Origin: Symsagittifera roscoffensis
Taxonomy: Eukaryota; Xenacoelomorpha; Acoela; Convolutidae
Direction of reading: 5' to 3'
Assembly (NCBI RefSeq): GCF_963678635.1
Contig: NC_087070.1
Location: forward strand, 22,495,419 to 22,559,418
DNA length: 64,000 nt
The notes beneath the pieces were generated by a model. The model searched no databases. It was not told the DNA's origin and saw only the letters and a program-made list of their open reading frames with translations. A program made the position numbers and the translations under genes. Positions within the stretch are counted from its first letter, which is position 1. Every line of letters starts with the position of its first letter. This document shows, one piece after another, positions 54,705 to 64,000 of the stretch.

Positions 54705-57506
54705 ATGACTTTGCCAGCTGATAAAACACTTCTTTTTCTAAATATAAGATCCTTGCGATGCAATTTTGACAATTTAGTGGGATTTATTGAAACTTATAAC
54801 GAAAACCTATCGATTATCTGCCTTTCGGAAACTTGGCTAACTGAAACAGACCCATTGGCAATGTACAATATTCCGGGATTTCAACCGATAGTTTCTAGAT
54901 GTAGAACCAATAAAAGGGGAGGGGGTGTTGCTTTTTATGTTAAGACTGGCATTGACTTTATTATAAATGAAAATATTGTTTGCGAAAATGGGATTGAGGC
55001 ATTGTGTGTTAGACTTAAAAATGGATCTCTATCTTCAACAAACATTTGCGTATTTTATCGTCCGCCCAATATAAATATCGATCACTTTTATAGTTTTCTG
55101 GAAAGCAACTTAGAAACGATGGTAAATTCAAAAACAATGTTCGTTGGGGATTCTAATATTGATACACTGGTTGAAAATAGTTGCTCAAAAGGGTTGAAAA
55201 ATTTAAGTAAAAGTTACAATTTTGTTATAAATAACGCCAACGAAGCAACGCGCGTTACTAACCGTAGTAGTACTTGCATTGATCATATAATTTCAAATTT
55301 TCCTGTTGCAACACATAATGTAATTTCTGGTATTAGTGATCACAATATTATCTTCGCCGATATTAACGTGGTGTCAAACATAGATGATAACTTGACTTTT
55401 CGTAATCTGTCTTTTCTAAAAAAATCAACCGAAAAAATATTGTTTTTAGCAGATGTGAACTACCTGTTAAAAAATGTACCGGAAGGAACATGTGATGAAA
55501 AAGTTGAGTTTCTGATTAAAACAATTATCGATTGCCTAGATGTATTCGCTCCATTAAAAGTATATGGTAAAAAACGAAAAGTGAAATCACAATGGATATC
55601 TCCAGAAATTAAAAAACTAATTTTTAAACGAGATAGACTTCTTCGCCAACTACAGGCCTGCTGGTCGACTGAAACGCATGTCAATTATAAAATCATTCGC
55701 AATAAAGTAAACGCCTTGCTGCGATTAGAGAAACGGAACTTTTATACTAAAAAAGTGGAAAAGGTGACTAACAGTAAAGATTTATTTAAGATTTTTAAAA
55801 ATGTAGGAATAGGAAAGACCGGGAATAACACAACGACACATATTGATGCGAATAAATTGAATACTTTTTTCTGTAACATTGGGTCGAAAATTGCATCGCA
55901 AATACATTACTCATCAGTACCGATATGTAGATCGCCAAAACAAGTGCAATCAATGGTAATGTTTGAAACTAACCACAGAGAAGTTCTAGATGTTATCAAT
56001 AGCCTTAAAAGTAAGTTCTCATGTGGACCTGATGATATTTGCAATGAAATCATCAGGCAGTTAGGAGTGGTAATTGCACCACTAATATCCGATATTTTTA
56101 ACGAATGCATTCACCTTGATGTTTTTCCAGACTTACTGAAAATTGCCAAAGTGGTCCCTATGTTCAAAGATGGAGATAAAACTGATCCTGGTAATTACAG
56201 ACCAATTTCGCTGTTGTCTTGCCTGAGCAAAGTCGTTGAGAAACTTATACATTCGAGGTTCATAAATTTTTTTGAGAAATTTTCTTTTTTAAACATGAAC
56301 CAATATGGTTTTCGATCTAAGCGATCTACAATTCAGGCTGTTGCGAGGCTGACCAAATTTGTAAGAGATGCTACTAATAAAAGAGCGGATGCAATTGCTT
56401 TGTTTTTGGATCTCAAGAAAACTTTTGACACGATTGATCACAAAATTCTGATGCAAAAATTGGATCATTATGGGATCAGGGGTAAAAGTAACAATTTGAT
56501 TAGAGCCTACTTGACTAATAGAAAGCAGTATGTTGAAATTGGAAATAATAGATCAACGCTTGAAAATGTTTCAACGGGAGTTCCACAAGGATCTGCTCTA
56601 GGTCCGCTTCTGTTTTTGATTTACATAAATGATTTACCTGATAACACTAGTTTAGATACTACACTTTTTGCAGATGATACATCCATTATGACTTCTGGTA
56701 AGAATTCTGGAAAGATATTAAGAACCGAATTTGACATAGTTTACAATTACTTATGTTGCAATAAACTTTCACTGAATACAGATAAAACTGTTCTGCTCAA
56801 TTTCAGCAAGAAAAATGGAGAAATTGGTCTTGATATAAAAGGTGAATGCATAAAAATGGTTGATTGCACGAAGTATTTGGGTATCTACATTGATTCAAAG
56901 TTAGACTTCAAGATGCATATTGAACATGTTATTAAGAAATTGTCTAAACTGTGTGGAGTAATATATCGTTCCAGAAAATTATTTAATATTCCAATGCTTC
57001 TACTGATATACAGATACTACATCAAACCTGTTCTTCAATATGGCGTATTGGTTTATGGCTGTGCAAACTTAACAGATCTAAATAAAATTTTCGTAATACA
57101 GAAGAGAATAATACATGCAATTTTTAGAATTGATTATAGAGAGAGCACAGTTGAAAAGTACAGACTGCATAAAATTGAAACGGTGTTTGATCTTCACGTT
57201 TACGAACTGTTTAAAGATATTTGCTACAATAATGTTTGTGATAGTACCACGACTAATAACGTGGCGTACTTCACTAGGAGAGTTGCTTCTGGAAAAGTTA
57301 ATAGTAAAATACAAAGAACGAAATGTTTTCAAAATTCCATAAATGTTAGAAGAACCATTATTCATAATTATATAACTGCATCTGGTTTATTGAATGAAGA
57401 TGTGACAAGTTTGCAGAGACATCAACTCAAGATTTTTATACACGATGTTTTTGATAATTATCTGCTTGATAATAAGGAAGTTCATAAACAGCTGTATTGT
57501 CATTGA
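54705..57506 (+). CDS. LINE ORF2 protein (APE endonuclease and reverse transcriptase)
   Basis: 933 codons from ATG 54705. The AP-endonuclease-like domain (residues 8-222) has NIRSL (Asn13), CLSETWL (Glu42), VGDSNID (Asp149, Asn151), TCIDHI (Asp193) and SDH (211-213), all present. The RT domain (about 475-760) has NYRPISLLSCLSKVVEK, YGFRSKRST, FLDLKKTFDTIDH (Asp569), GVPQGSALGPLLFLIYINDL and TLFADDT (Asp657, Asp658). The thumb continues with KYLGIYIDSKLDF, and helices run to the C-terminus. There is no RNase H and no C-terminal zinc finger (CCHC), as in CR1-like elements. Length and intactness suggest recent activity. Translation after the 20-bp spacer would need reinitiation or an internal start. 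Confidence 0.9.
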   Translation: MTLPADKTLLFLNIRSLRCNFDNLVGFIETYNENLSIICLSETWLTETDPLAMYNIPGFQPIVSRCRTNKRGGGVAFYVKTGIDFIINENIVCENGIEALCVRLKNGSLSSTNICVFYRPPNINIDHFYSFLESNLETMVNSKTMFVGDSNIDTLVENSCSKGLKNLSKSYNFVINNANEATRVTNRSSTCIDHIISNFPVATHNVISGISDHNIIFADINVVSNIDDNLTFRNLSFLKKSTEKILFLADVNYLLKNVPEGTCDEKVEFLIKTIIDCLDVFAPLKVYGKKRKVKSQWISPEIKKLIFKRDRLLRQLQACWSTETHVNYKIIRNKVNALLRLEKRNFYTKKVEKVTNSKDLFKIFKNVGIGKTGNNTTTHIDANKLNTFFCNIGSKIASQIHYSSVPICRSPKQVQSMVMFETNHREVLDVINSLKSKFSCGPDDICNEIIRQLGVVIAPLISDIFNECIHLDVFPDLLKIAKVVPMFKDGDKTDPGNYRPISLLSCLSKVVEKLIHSRFINFFEKFSFLNMNQYGFRSKRSTIQAVARLTKFVRDATNKRADAIALFLDLKKTFDTIDHKILMQKLDHYGIRGKSNNLIRAYLTNRKQYVEIGNNRSTLENVSTGVPQGSALGPLLFLIYINDLPDNTSLDTTLFADDTSIMTSGKNSGKILRTEFDIVYNYLCCNKLSLNTDKTVLLNFSKKNGEIGLDIKGECIKMVDCTKYLGIYIDSKLDFKMHIEHVIKKLSKLCGVIYRSRKLFNIPMLLLIYRYYIKPVLQYGVLVYGCANLTDLNKIFVIQKRIIHAIFRIDYRESTVEKYRLHKIETVFDLHVYELFKDICYNNVCDSTTTNNVAYFTRRVASGKVNSKIQRTKCFQNSINVRRTIIHNYITASGLLNEDVTSLQRHQLKIFIHDVFDNYLLDNKEVHKQLYCH

Positions 57507-57519
57507 TATTTGAGTTTAA

Positions 57520-57606
57520 GGTTGTCTACTAGATAAGCCGTAGGCTTTTTAGACAATCCTTGTTGATGATCGTAAATATACATATTGTATTGTAATAATC
57601 ATCAAC
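57520..57606 (+). promoter_or_regulatory. 3' UTR double stem-loop of the LINE
   Basis: Hairpin 1: outer stem TTGTCTA (57522-57528) with TAGACAA (57550-57556), flanked by GG/CC, and inner stem AAGCC-GTA-GGCTT (57535-57547). Hairpin 2: GTTGATGAT (57562-57570) with ATCATCAAC (57598-57606). All stems are perfect. In LINEs of this group such structures are known to be bound by their RT. An AT-rich end (TTAAATATTATTATAATGAT) follows. Confidence 0.75.
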
Positions 57607-57620
57607 TGAATTAAATATTA

Positions 57621-58362
57621 TTATAATGATAAGTTAATCATTTCAAAGCCCTTTCATTTGCGATATAATCATAACCATAAGAAAAAGTTGTTTACATATC
57701 AGAGTTTATTCGACAGGCTGTTTGCAGTTTATATAATTCTGTTAATTAGGGCAATCAAAAGACCAAATTGGCTAGTCATGGTCTAGTCATGAAGTTTGGT
57801 CAAACAGCAGTACAAAACTTGAACCTTTTAACACAGGCACTTTTAATTTTCCGAACTTAACATCCCAGATTTTTAAAAAAGTTATAGCATTTCTTTATCA
57901 TTTGTGATACCTAAACTGCAAAGTTTTGGTACAAAGACTTGATCTGATGATCAAAAAAAAATGAAAATTTTGTTGAGAAAATAGATTGTTCTGTAAATTT
58001 TTCCTCCTCTCATTTTCAATTATTCAATTTCCGAGACAAAAATTGCGTCTCATAGAATTTTATTATTAAATTGTTGCGCAAAAGCTCAAATAACATTTGA
58101 ATAGTTCGTATACATGCAAGTTTTTCAATGAGCGTATCTTTTAAAGAAAGTTACGTTAGAGACTCATATGTAGCATAAGTTCCTAATGTTTATGTTTCTT
58201 TCTATGTTTAAAATTAATGTATTATTCTTTGTTGTTTGAACAGCCAACGACTGCCATTGTGCCTTTTGTTTTACAAACTTAAAAACTTTACAAAATTTTT
58301 TTAATTTTTCCATTTTTATATGTACTTCAGTGTTCGAGACTTCCTTTGACCTTTTGTTTTAG
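57621..58362. other. No gene seen; dispersed repeat strings
   Basis: Contains TTTGAACAGCCAACGACTGC (about 58236), which recurs at 60856. The string AAGTTACGTTAGAGACTCA near 58150 is partly repeated at about 58692. Confidence 0.4.
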
Positions 58363-58520
58363 CAGTGGCGGATCTGAGATATTCTCGAGGGCGGTTTCAA
58401 AAAAATATCCACCATTTTGTCGACCCTTTCGTGGTCAACCAAATTGATTTTTCGACTCTCCCAAAACACTAAAAGGAACCTGTTGCAAAAAAATAGCATG
58501 CACTTTTTGTTTTTGTTTTA
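58363..58520 (+). mobile_element. hAT-type MITE fragment
   Basis: Starts CAGTGGCGGATCTGAGATAT and has TTCTCGAGGGCGG and TCGACTCTCCCAAAACACTA, like the elements at 60972 and 62104. The right end is lost. Confidence 0.55.
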
Positions 58521-58867
58521 TTTTCCTTGCACATATTGTCTTGGAAAACCGTCAAGAAATTATTTGCTCAATCTCCAAGTCAAAACTTGCTTCTCTTAAA
58601 GTTTATTTTTAAATATTTGCGTCAAAGCACAATAAACATTTGAATAAATCATATATGATTTTTTTCATGAGCAGTTTCTTAAAATTTCTCTACGTTGGAG
58701 ACTCACATGTAACATGAACAATTCATAAAGTTTATGTTTTTCTCTATGTTTAAAATTGGTTTATCCGCAGTTTGTTAACAGATCTGTCCTATTTGCATGT
58801 ATTGCATTGGGGCTCAATTCCCAGTCACTGCGGATGTCTTTTATGAGGATTACTTGAACAGTCATTA
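58521..58867. other. No gene seen
   Basis: AT-rich spacer between MITE and repeat array, with partial repeats of the preceding kilobase. Confidence 0.3.
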
Positions 58868-59394
58868 TTGTTCCGACTTTCGGTACGAAAGTAACGGAAT
58901 ATTTGTGCTCGGGGTGGGTTTATTTTTTCTTCAGACAAATTTCGACTTTTTAACTAGCCATTTTTGACGGAATTTTTTTATAGCATTCGAAAGGTATTGT
59001 TGTCCTGAGCTTAAATTTGAAAAGATATTTCACCTGTGATCATTTTTTGCTAAGTTACGGGGGTTTAAAGATTGCCATTTTGACCAATTTGGGACAATTA
59101 ACGCGCGATATATTTCGCGCTATTAACGCGTAAGCGAGATTTAATCTGTCTTAGAAATCGTTCCAAATTGGTTGAAAGAAGCTTATTTGCCATAATTGAT
59201 TTGTTACAAGGAGCAAAATCTATCCTTTTGTACTTAATATGGCGTGTGGGGGGATGATTTTTTTTTAAAAAGTTCAAATTTTAGAAAAAAAATTTCTTTT
59301 TTTTTCATTTAATTTCTTAAATGTTATTACTGCTCCATAAACATTAAAAGGCGGTCGGAAGATTTAGGGCTTCGCCCTGGTACGAGTAGTCTTG
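58868..59394 (-). repeat. 540-bp hairpin-ended repeat, copy 4 (tandem unit)
   Basis: Reverse orientation of 33337-33875: TTGTTCCGACTTTCGGTACG ... AGGGCTTCGCCCTGGTACGA. Directly followed by a second unit. Confidence 0.8.
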
Positions 59395-59938
59395 TTGTTG
59401 CGACTTTCGATACGAAAGTAACGGAATATTTGTGCTCGGGGTGGGTTTTTTTTTCAGACAAATTTCGACTTTTTAACTAGCCATTTTTGACAGAATTTTT
59501 TTATATCATTCGAGAGCCAATGTTGTCTTGAACTTAAATTTGAAAAGATATTTCACCTGTGATCATTTTTTGTAAGGTTTCTTAGGGTTTAAAGATTGCC
59601 ATTTTGACCATTTTGACCAATTTGGGACAATTAACGCGCGATATAATTCGCGCTATTAACGCGTAAGCGGAGATTTAATCCGTCTTATAAATCGTTCCAA
59701 ATTAGTTAAACGAAGCTTATTTGCCATAATTGATTTGTTACAAGGAACGAAATCAATCTTTTTGTACTTTATATGGCGTGTGGGGGGATGATTTTCAAAA
59801 AAAAAATTCAAATTTTGCAAAAAAAATTGTCGTTTTATTTTATTTCATTTATTTTTTTATGTTATTACTGCTGCTCTATAAACCTTCAAAGGCAGTCGGA
59901 ACTTTCAGGGCTTCGCCTTGATACGAGTAGTCTTGTTA
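59395..59938 (-). repeat. 540-bp hairpin-ended repeat, copy 5 (tandem unit)
   Basis: Head-to-tail with copy 4. The same hairpins (ACTTTCGATACGAAAGT and GGGCTTCGCCTTG, slightly decayed) and internal GCGCGATATAATTCGCGC stem. Confidence 0.8.
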
Positions 59939-60971
59939 CAATTTTAGATCTTAACTCCAATTGGTTTCGATCAAAACAACCTTTTTACTTAATAAAATAA
60001 TTGGCTATTCGAAAAGTTTTGCTGAGAACTGATAAAAAAAAATATTGGAATGTAGTTATCTGGTGCTTTTAAAGGACCAACTTTTATTATGAAGTGGTTT
60101 AGTTTCGCTGACTCAGGACATTCTGAAAAAACAATTTGACTAAGTACTTTTCAATTGAAAATCTTTTCTATAAAAAATGTTTTCAACCCAAAAAAAGTAC
60201 AATCGCCTTACGAATTTTTTGTTGGTTGATTTTTTAAACGTAAACCTTTTTGAGCCAACACTTCTGATCAAATCCTTGAGATGATTCTTTTCTTTTCTTC
60301 CCCCTCCCACCTGCAAATTTTTAAATTTGTTGACCACATTGTCCGATTGTTATGGAAATTGACATATAGACTAATAAGGCCACGACAAACAGATTTGATT
60401 AAAAACCGTTTTTTAATCAACCTCGTAAAACTACTCGTTAGACTAAAATACTGAAGCTTATGTGAAGTGGAGGGTGGGGTGAACGAAAAAGATCCTGTGA
60501 TTCAACTCAATTTTTTCTGTCAATTATTTCTTGTTTTATTTTTTTAGAAAAAATCGAAATGATATCTAGATGTGGGGAAAACTGGTCGTTACAGCTTCGT
60601 TTTTCAGGCTTTGTGGCTAAAATTTAACAGTTTTTTTCCAATAAGCAAATCAGTTCAATGAAAGAAGAAAACATTCTTTTGATTTTCAGCTTCATTATTT
60701 AATAATAATAAGGATAAAACCATTTTTAATAGAGTTAAGTTCCAAATCTTTATCACTAACCATAAAATTGGCCCAAAATTTGAAAGTATTTCCGCCGAAA
60801 AAAATTTTTATGGTTTTTTATTTTATTGTTGTAAATTAACAGTCTTTGTTATTTGAACAGCCAACGACTGCGATTGTGTTTTACAAACTAAAAACTTTTA
60901 CAAAAAATTTAAATTTTTCCTTTTCAAATGTATTTCAGTGTCTGAGACTTGACTTGTCCTTTCGCTCTTAG
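59939..60971. other. No gene seen; degenerate repeats
   Basis: 60290-60490 is an inverted member of the loose repeat family found next to lectin exon 1. 60856-60875 repeats the string at 58236. The rest is AT-rich. Confidence 0.4.
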
Positions 60972-61237
60972 CAGGGGTAGATCTACGTTATTCTCGAGGA
61001 GGGCGGGGGGGGGGGGGGGATGGCAGATTTCCAAAACGTTGTCGACCTCTTTTTTCAGTCGACTAAATTTTTTTTCGAGCTCTCACAGAGCACTGAAAGG
61101 ACCCTGTTTAGGCCAAGTTTTCTAGGCACTTTTTGGAAAATTTTGACCAAAAAATGGCGCTTTTTTGGCGCGCGCTCCCCCTTCCCCTGAATATTAGTTT
61201 ATATTGGCGCCGACGGCCCCCCTTAAATCCGCCCATG
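60972..61237 (+). mobile_element. hAT-type MITE, 266 bp
   Basis: CAGGGGTAGATCTACGTTAT at the left and TTAAATCCGCCCATG at the right form imperfect terminal inverted repeats. Flanks GCTCTTAG (60964-60971) and GCACTTAG (61238-61245) are an 8-bp target duplication with one mismatch, the hAT hallmark. A G-run lies near 61008-61019. Same family as 62104-62495. Confidence 0.75.
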
Positions 61238-61245
61238 GCACTTAG

Positions 61246-61458
61246 CCATTCTCAAAACAACAACGGCTTGATTTAAACTGTTCTTGGTTTCCTTCGTCCC
61301 TTGTTATTTATCAAAATCGTGTTCATATGCAGATTTTGATAAGTTTTTTTCTATCTGGAAGGAGAAGTGTTTGATCGAAAGAAAAGTATCTAAAAAGTTT
61401 ATAGCTACTAAAAACTTATAACTTTGTCTGAGACAAATCATGGTATACTTTTGAAACG
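61246..61458. other. Probable 3' UTR or spacer of the tetraspan gene
   Basis: Sequence after the stop codon of the minus-strand gene. No poly(A) signal can be assigned with certainty. Confidence 0.3.
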
Positions 61459-61667
61459 CTAGTTTAATTTTTCCCAAGTTCCACTATCTCTGTGATAGCC
61501 AATTTCGAAACAAGCCCCAGCTAGAGAGAAGAAAAGACTGAACAAGGAATTGACAGTTGCTGCCCACATGAGTCCCAGTTTGAATCCAAACTTCACTTTC
61601 AGATCTTTGTTGTTGATGTCTTTTGCAATTCTGCTGTTGGCTGGCTCGGTAAACATTTTATTTTCTG
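61459..61667 (-). CDS. Tetraspan (claudin/PMP22-like) gene, last coding exon
   Basis: The acceptor ATTATTACACAG at about 61668 is followed by NKMFTEPANSRIAKDINNKD, then a hydrophobic helix GFKLGLMWAATVNSLFSLFF plus SLAGACFEIG. A short cytoplasmic tail YHRDSGTWEKLN and TAG (61459-61461) close it. A helix with Y/F-G-F-x-L-G-L-M-W near its start and a small C-terminal tail match the last transmembrane segment of claudin/PMP22-type proteins. The ATG is internal. Exact phase with the preceding exon is not resolved. Confidence 0.55.
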
Positions 61668-62905
61668 TGTAATAATGGGCGGCCTTAAGTTCACAGAGGC
61701 ACTTTTTATGTCTCCGAACTCAAAATATCTACTTCATTTTTTTCTTGACTGATTCTCCTGAATCAACCAGCTGTGATTTCTTCATCCACAGACACATTTT
61801 TCTTTTTTTCTTCTCTTTTTTCATATTTTGCTATTTTTGTTTTATTGGATTTAAAAGTTTTCAACTTATAAATTATTGGACTAGTCGACTCATATTGCTT
61901 CATTTTATATCAAAAAAGGTTCTGAGCGTGGGTAATTGGAAGACTTGAACATTTTTACGAAGTTTTTTTTTCAAAACTATTCTTCATTTTCATCATTTTC
62001 TCGCGAAGCTACTGGGTGTAAAAATCTGTTCACTTGTTCACATAAACATGATTTTTTTGCAGTCAAGATCATTAAAACAGTTTTTAAAAAAGCTAGTGAA
62101 ACACAGGGGCGGATCTAGGATTTTCTCGAGGGGGGCAAATTTTCAAAAAATTTCGAAAACTTTGACGACCTTTTTTTTTAGGTTAACCATATTGATTGTC
62201 GGAGCTCTCTTGAAGCGCTAAAAAGACGCAGTTTCGGCCAAATTTTCTGCGCCGTTTTTGGGCACTTTTTGGAAAATTTTGACAGAAAAAAGATCGCGTT
62301 TTTTAAGCGCGCTCTTCCCCTCAAAGTTATTATATATTGGCCCCGAAGGCGCTTCTAGAAAAATTTTAGGGTCCGTCACCAAAAATGGATTTCTTAAAAA
62401 GTACCAAAGCGGGAACCTTTCGGTCGGCAGAGGGTCGAATCTCTGAGGAAGGAAGGAACGTCCGCAACACCCACTCCCCTTTAAATCCACCCCTGGTGTA
62501 ACAAGTTTCCACAAAAAATTAAGCCGAAAACATAGCCCAATTGGATACTCAGTAAGCTGTGACTATACAGAATACAGTTCTTTTCCTTTTCCCTCCTCCG
62601 AGCTTTTACCATAGAAACTTTCGAAACTTTCAACCTGGTTGGGTTATCTTCTAATATACGCCAAATTTAAACTCCCCATTTTACAATTTTCCCAATAATT
62701 GGGAAAAGATTTTTGTTTCCAGTTAACTACTTTTTTGAGGCTAATATATTAAATTTACAGTGATTTTGTACAACTTACTTAGAAAAAATAGCCTAAGAAG
62801 CCGCCTCGAAAAGACGTTCTAAAATATTTATGTAGCAAAGTTTTTCAATTTTTCATTGAGAATTTTTTTTAACCCGGATTTTGTAGAGAGCTTAATTGTA
62901 TTGTG
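61668..62905 (-). other. Intron of the tetraspan gene, containing a hAT MITE
   Basis: About 1.2 kb between exons at 62.9 kb and 61.6 kb. It is AT-rich, and the MITE at 62104-62495 is in the middle. The donor is uncertain: a GC-type donor (AAG|GCACTT) or a later GT are candidates. Confidence 0.4.
62104..62495 (+). mobile_element. hAT-type MITE, 392 bp
   Basis: Left end CAGGGGCGGATCTAGGATTT and right end AAATCCACCCCTG are inverted repeats. The 8-bp flanks GTGAAACA (62096-62103) and GTGTAACA (62496-62503) are a target duplication with one mismatch. No transposase is inside. Confidence 0.85.
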
Positions 62906-63151
62906 TCATAGTACAACAAAAAGTGCCTTGTATTGGTAAGTAATGTCTCTGGTTTTGAGGTTGTCGAACGCGTGTTTGAGTATGTCATATTCCCCAGTCT
63001 GTATCCCAGTACATACTAGACAACAAGCAAAGGTGAAGAAGGTCATACAAATGAGGTCCCCATGGACCACTTTGTCCCGCAACAGACCAGTGAAGGCCAG
63101 GAAGATCGTGAACACTGGAACAATCGAGTAGGGGGGACTCTTTTCATTCAA
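62906..63151 (-). CDS. Tetraspan gene, internal exon (two membrane segments)
   Basis: Minus-strand reading SPPYSIVPVFTIFLAFTGLL, RDKVVHGDLICMTFFTFACC and LVCTGIQTGEYDILKHAFDN, with hydrophobic helices near the start and around LICMTFFTFACCLVC. The loop after them (GEYDILKHAFDNLKTRDITY) would be extracellular loop 2. The real borders are uncertain: the first codons (NEK) and last ones (KALFVVL) may be intronic. GC content and codon use contrast with the flanks. Confidence 0.5.
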   Translation of the reverse strand: MNEKSPPYSIVPVFTIFLAFTGLLRDKVVHGDLICMTFFTFACCLVCTGIQTGEYDILKHAFDNLKTRDITYQYKALFVVL

Positions 63152-63739
63152 ATTTCATTAATTATTTGATGAATTATTCCTCCCAAAATTTGATGGTGGG
63201 TGGGGTTCGCGAATTTAAGTCCAAATGAAATAATTTCGAACACTTGCAAAATTTAGGAGAGAAAAGCTAAAATGGTATACGGATATATTAAGCCATGTGA
63301 TGTCAGGAGGTGATGAGGTCAGAGAAAAGAACCAAAACAGCCATTTTTAAATGCCATTTTAAACCATTTTTTAATCAGTCCATTGTAAGAATTACATACT
63401 AAAATTTTAGGAGGTGGTGGCAAAATTGCACAGAAACCTTTGAGCAAAATTGAGATTTTAACTGTCCCGTTCAACTGTGATTACACAGCAAAAGAATAAA
63501 ATAATTGCCTGCATTTTTCAACCAAACAATTTATCAAAAATGTATTGGGATGGTGAGAGGAGAGGAGAGTTTAAAATATTTTTGGTTATACATATTTTTG
63601 GTTAAGATATTTTGGGCAAAAATTAGAAAAAAGAGGCCAAATTAAGTCCAAAATCTTCTTTTTGATCAGTCCCATTTTCATATTGCTTTTTATAATAATA
63701 ACAATCCAACTTTGCTATAACATTTTTCGATTTCAATTT
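63152..63739 (-). other. Intron of the tetraspan gene
   Basis: About 0.6 kb of AT-rich sequence between two exons, with no other signal. Confidence 0.4.
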
Positions 63740-64000
63740 TCAACCTTTTGGATTCATGTTTGAATTCAGATTGTCTCTGGAAAAACTAAAGTTTAAAGTG
63801 AGAGAAAAGAGCCCTGAGAAAAAGATGGACAGCATCAGGAATATCCAGGACACCCATGCTCTAGTCCTGTAGCCGAATGCCTCGTCCGAGATCACATCGG
63901 AAGTGAAGTGGTCGGAACATACTGACGAAGTGTCCTCGTAAGTCACACATACGTCCCCATAATTCGAATTGAAGATGGCAGTTGGGATTTCGTCGTCTTT
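63740..64000 (-). CDS. Tetraspan gene, upstream exon (runs off the window)
   Basis: Open to the window end with KDDEIPTAIFNSNYGDVCV then TYEDTSSVCSDHFTSDVISD, two cysteines ten residues apart as in an extracellular loop. Then EAFGYRTRAWVSWIFLMLSI and FFSGLFSLTLN form a transmembrane helix preceded by Arg-x-Arg-A, as before TM2 of claudin-like proteins. The donor is probably one of the GTs after the helix (TTTA|GTTTTT or AAAG|GTTGAA). TM1 and the start lie beyond 64000. The claudin W..W-C-C signature cannot be checked. Confidence 0.5.
   Translation of the reverse strand, partial: KDDEIPTAIFNSNYGDVCVTYEDTSSVCSDHFTSDVISDEAFGYRTRAWVSWIFLMLSIFFSGLFSLTLNFSFSRDNLNSNMNPKG

Larger units (their letters stand above)
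53752..57620 (+). mobile_element. Intact APE-type LINE (two ORFs)
   Basis: ORF1 (53752-54684), 20-bp spacer, ORF2 (54705-57506) and a 3' UTR with two hairpins. Both ORFs are uninterrupted, unlike every other element in the window. Motifs place it in the Jockey/CR1/L2 group without RNase H. No target-site duplication was identified. Confidence 0.85.

Noticed and set aside
62943-63131. Plus-strand frame and a perfect-looking donor (TTG|GTAAGT at 62936) opposite the tetraspan exon
   Set aside because: The minus-strand protein has transmembrane helices and connects with neighbouring exons of the same type. The plus frame has no domain. The donor match may be chance, though it is a warning about the strand call.
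1-64000. Search for tRNA, rRNA, riboswitch, operon or prokaryotic features
   Set aside because: Nothing convincing was seen by eye. Composition, introns and element types are all eukaryotic.

Overview
This is a window of repeat-rich animal (metazoan) nuclear DNA. It is AT-rich and intron-bearing, dominated by transposable elements, with a few exons of secreted or membrane-protein genes. I see no prokaryotic, organellar, tRNA, rRNA or CRISPR features. The exons (C-type-lectin-like, CUB-like, tetraspan), GT-AG splice sites, non-LTR and Ty3/Gypsy elements and hAT-type MITEs point to an invertebrate. I cannot name the species.

Layout. 1-2072: decayed Ty3/Gypsy integrase region. 2073-6470: no supported gene. 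6473-12700: three overlapping copies of a non-LTR element whose long copy has an RT with YVDD and a C-terminal CCHC plus restriction-like-endonuclease-type region. Its first ORF carries a 9-bp minisatellite coding Thr-Ile-Ala, and the next ORF starts on an ATGA overlap. 8213-8581 and 12708-15225 (minus): two pieces of one APE-type LINE family. 15945-17218 (minus): two exons of a C-type-lectin-like gene. 18075-18760 (minus): RNase H and tail of another LINE. 19659-21380 (minus): unrecognised coding-like fragments. 22202-30387: a Ty3/Gypsy element (LTR, gag, protease, RT, RNase H, integrase) broken by LTR insertion and tandem duplication. 28707-43616: a 7.2-7.7 kb tandem segmental duplication with breakpoints inside the Gypsy integrase. 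It carries the LTR, about 5.5 kb of flank and a signal-peptide/lectin first exon. 44.5-53 kb: unidentified exons, foldback elements, AT-rich palindromic satellites and an 816-bp tandem duplication. 53752-57620: an intact two-ORF LINE with all visible catalytic residues. 57.6-61.3 kb: dispersed repeats and hAT MITEs. 61459-64000 (minus): last exons of a tetraspan, claudin/PMP22-like gene with a hAT MITE in an intron.

Main interpretation. Exon 1 at 34862-35073 (minus) ends in phase 2. The exon at 17007-17218 needs a phase-2 partner and joins the exon at 15945-16102 in phase 1. The three sum to 582 nt, giving 193 residues with a signal peptide and one lectin-like domain. If they form one gene, its first intron (about 17.6 kb) holds most of the transposons, and the tandem duplication has made a second first exon and upstream region at 42595-42806. 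No spliced transcript was available, so this is an inference from phase and motif agreement.
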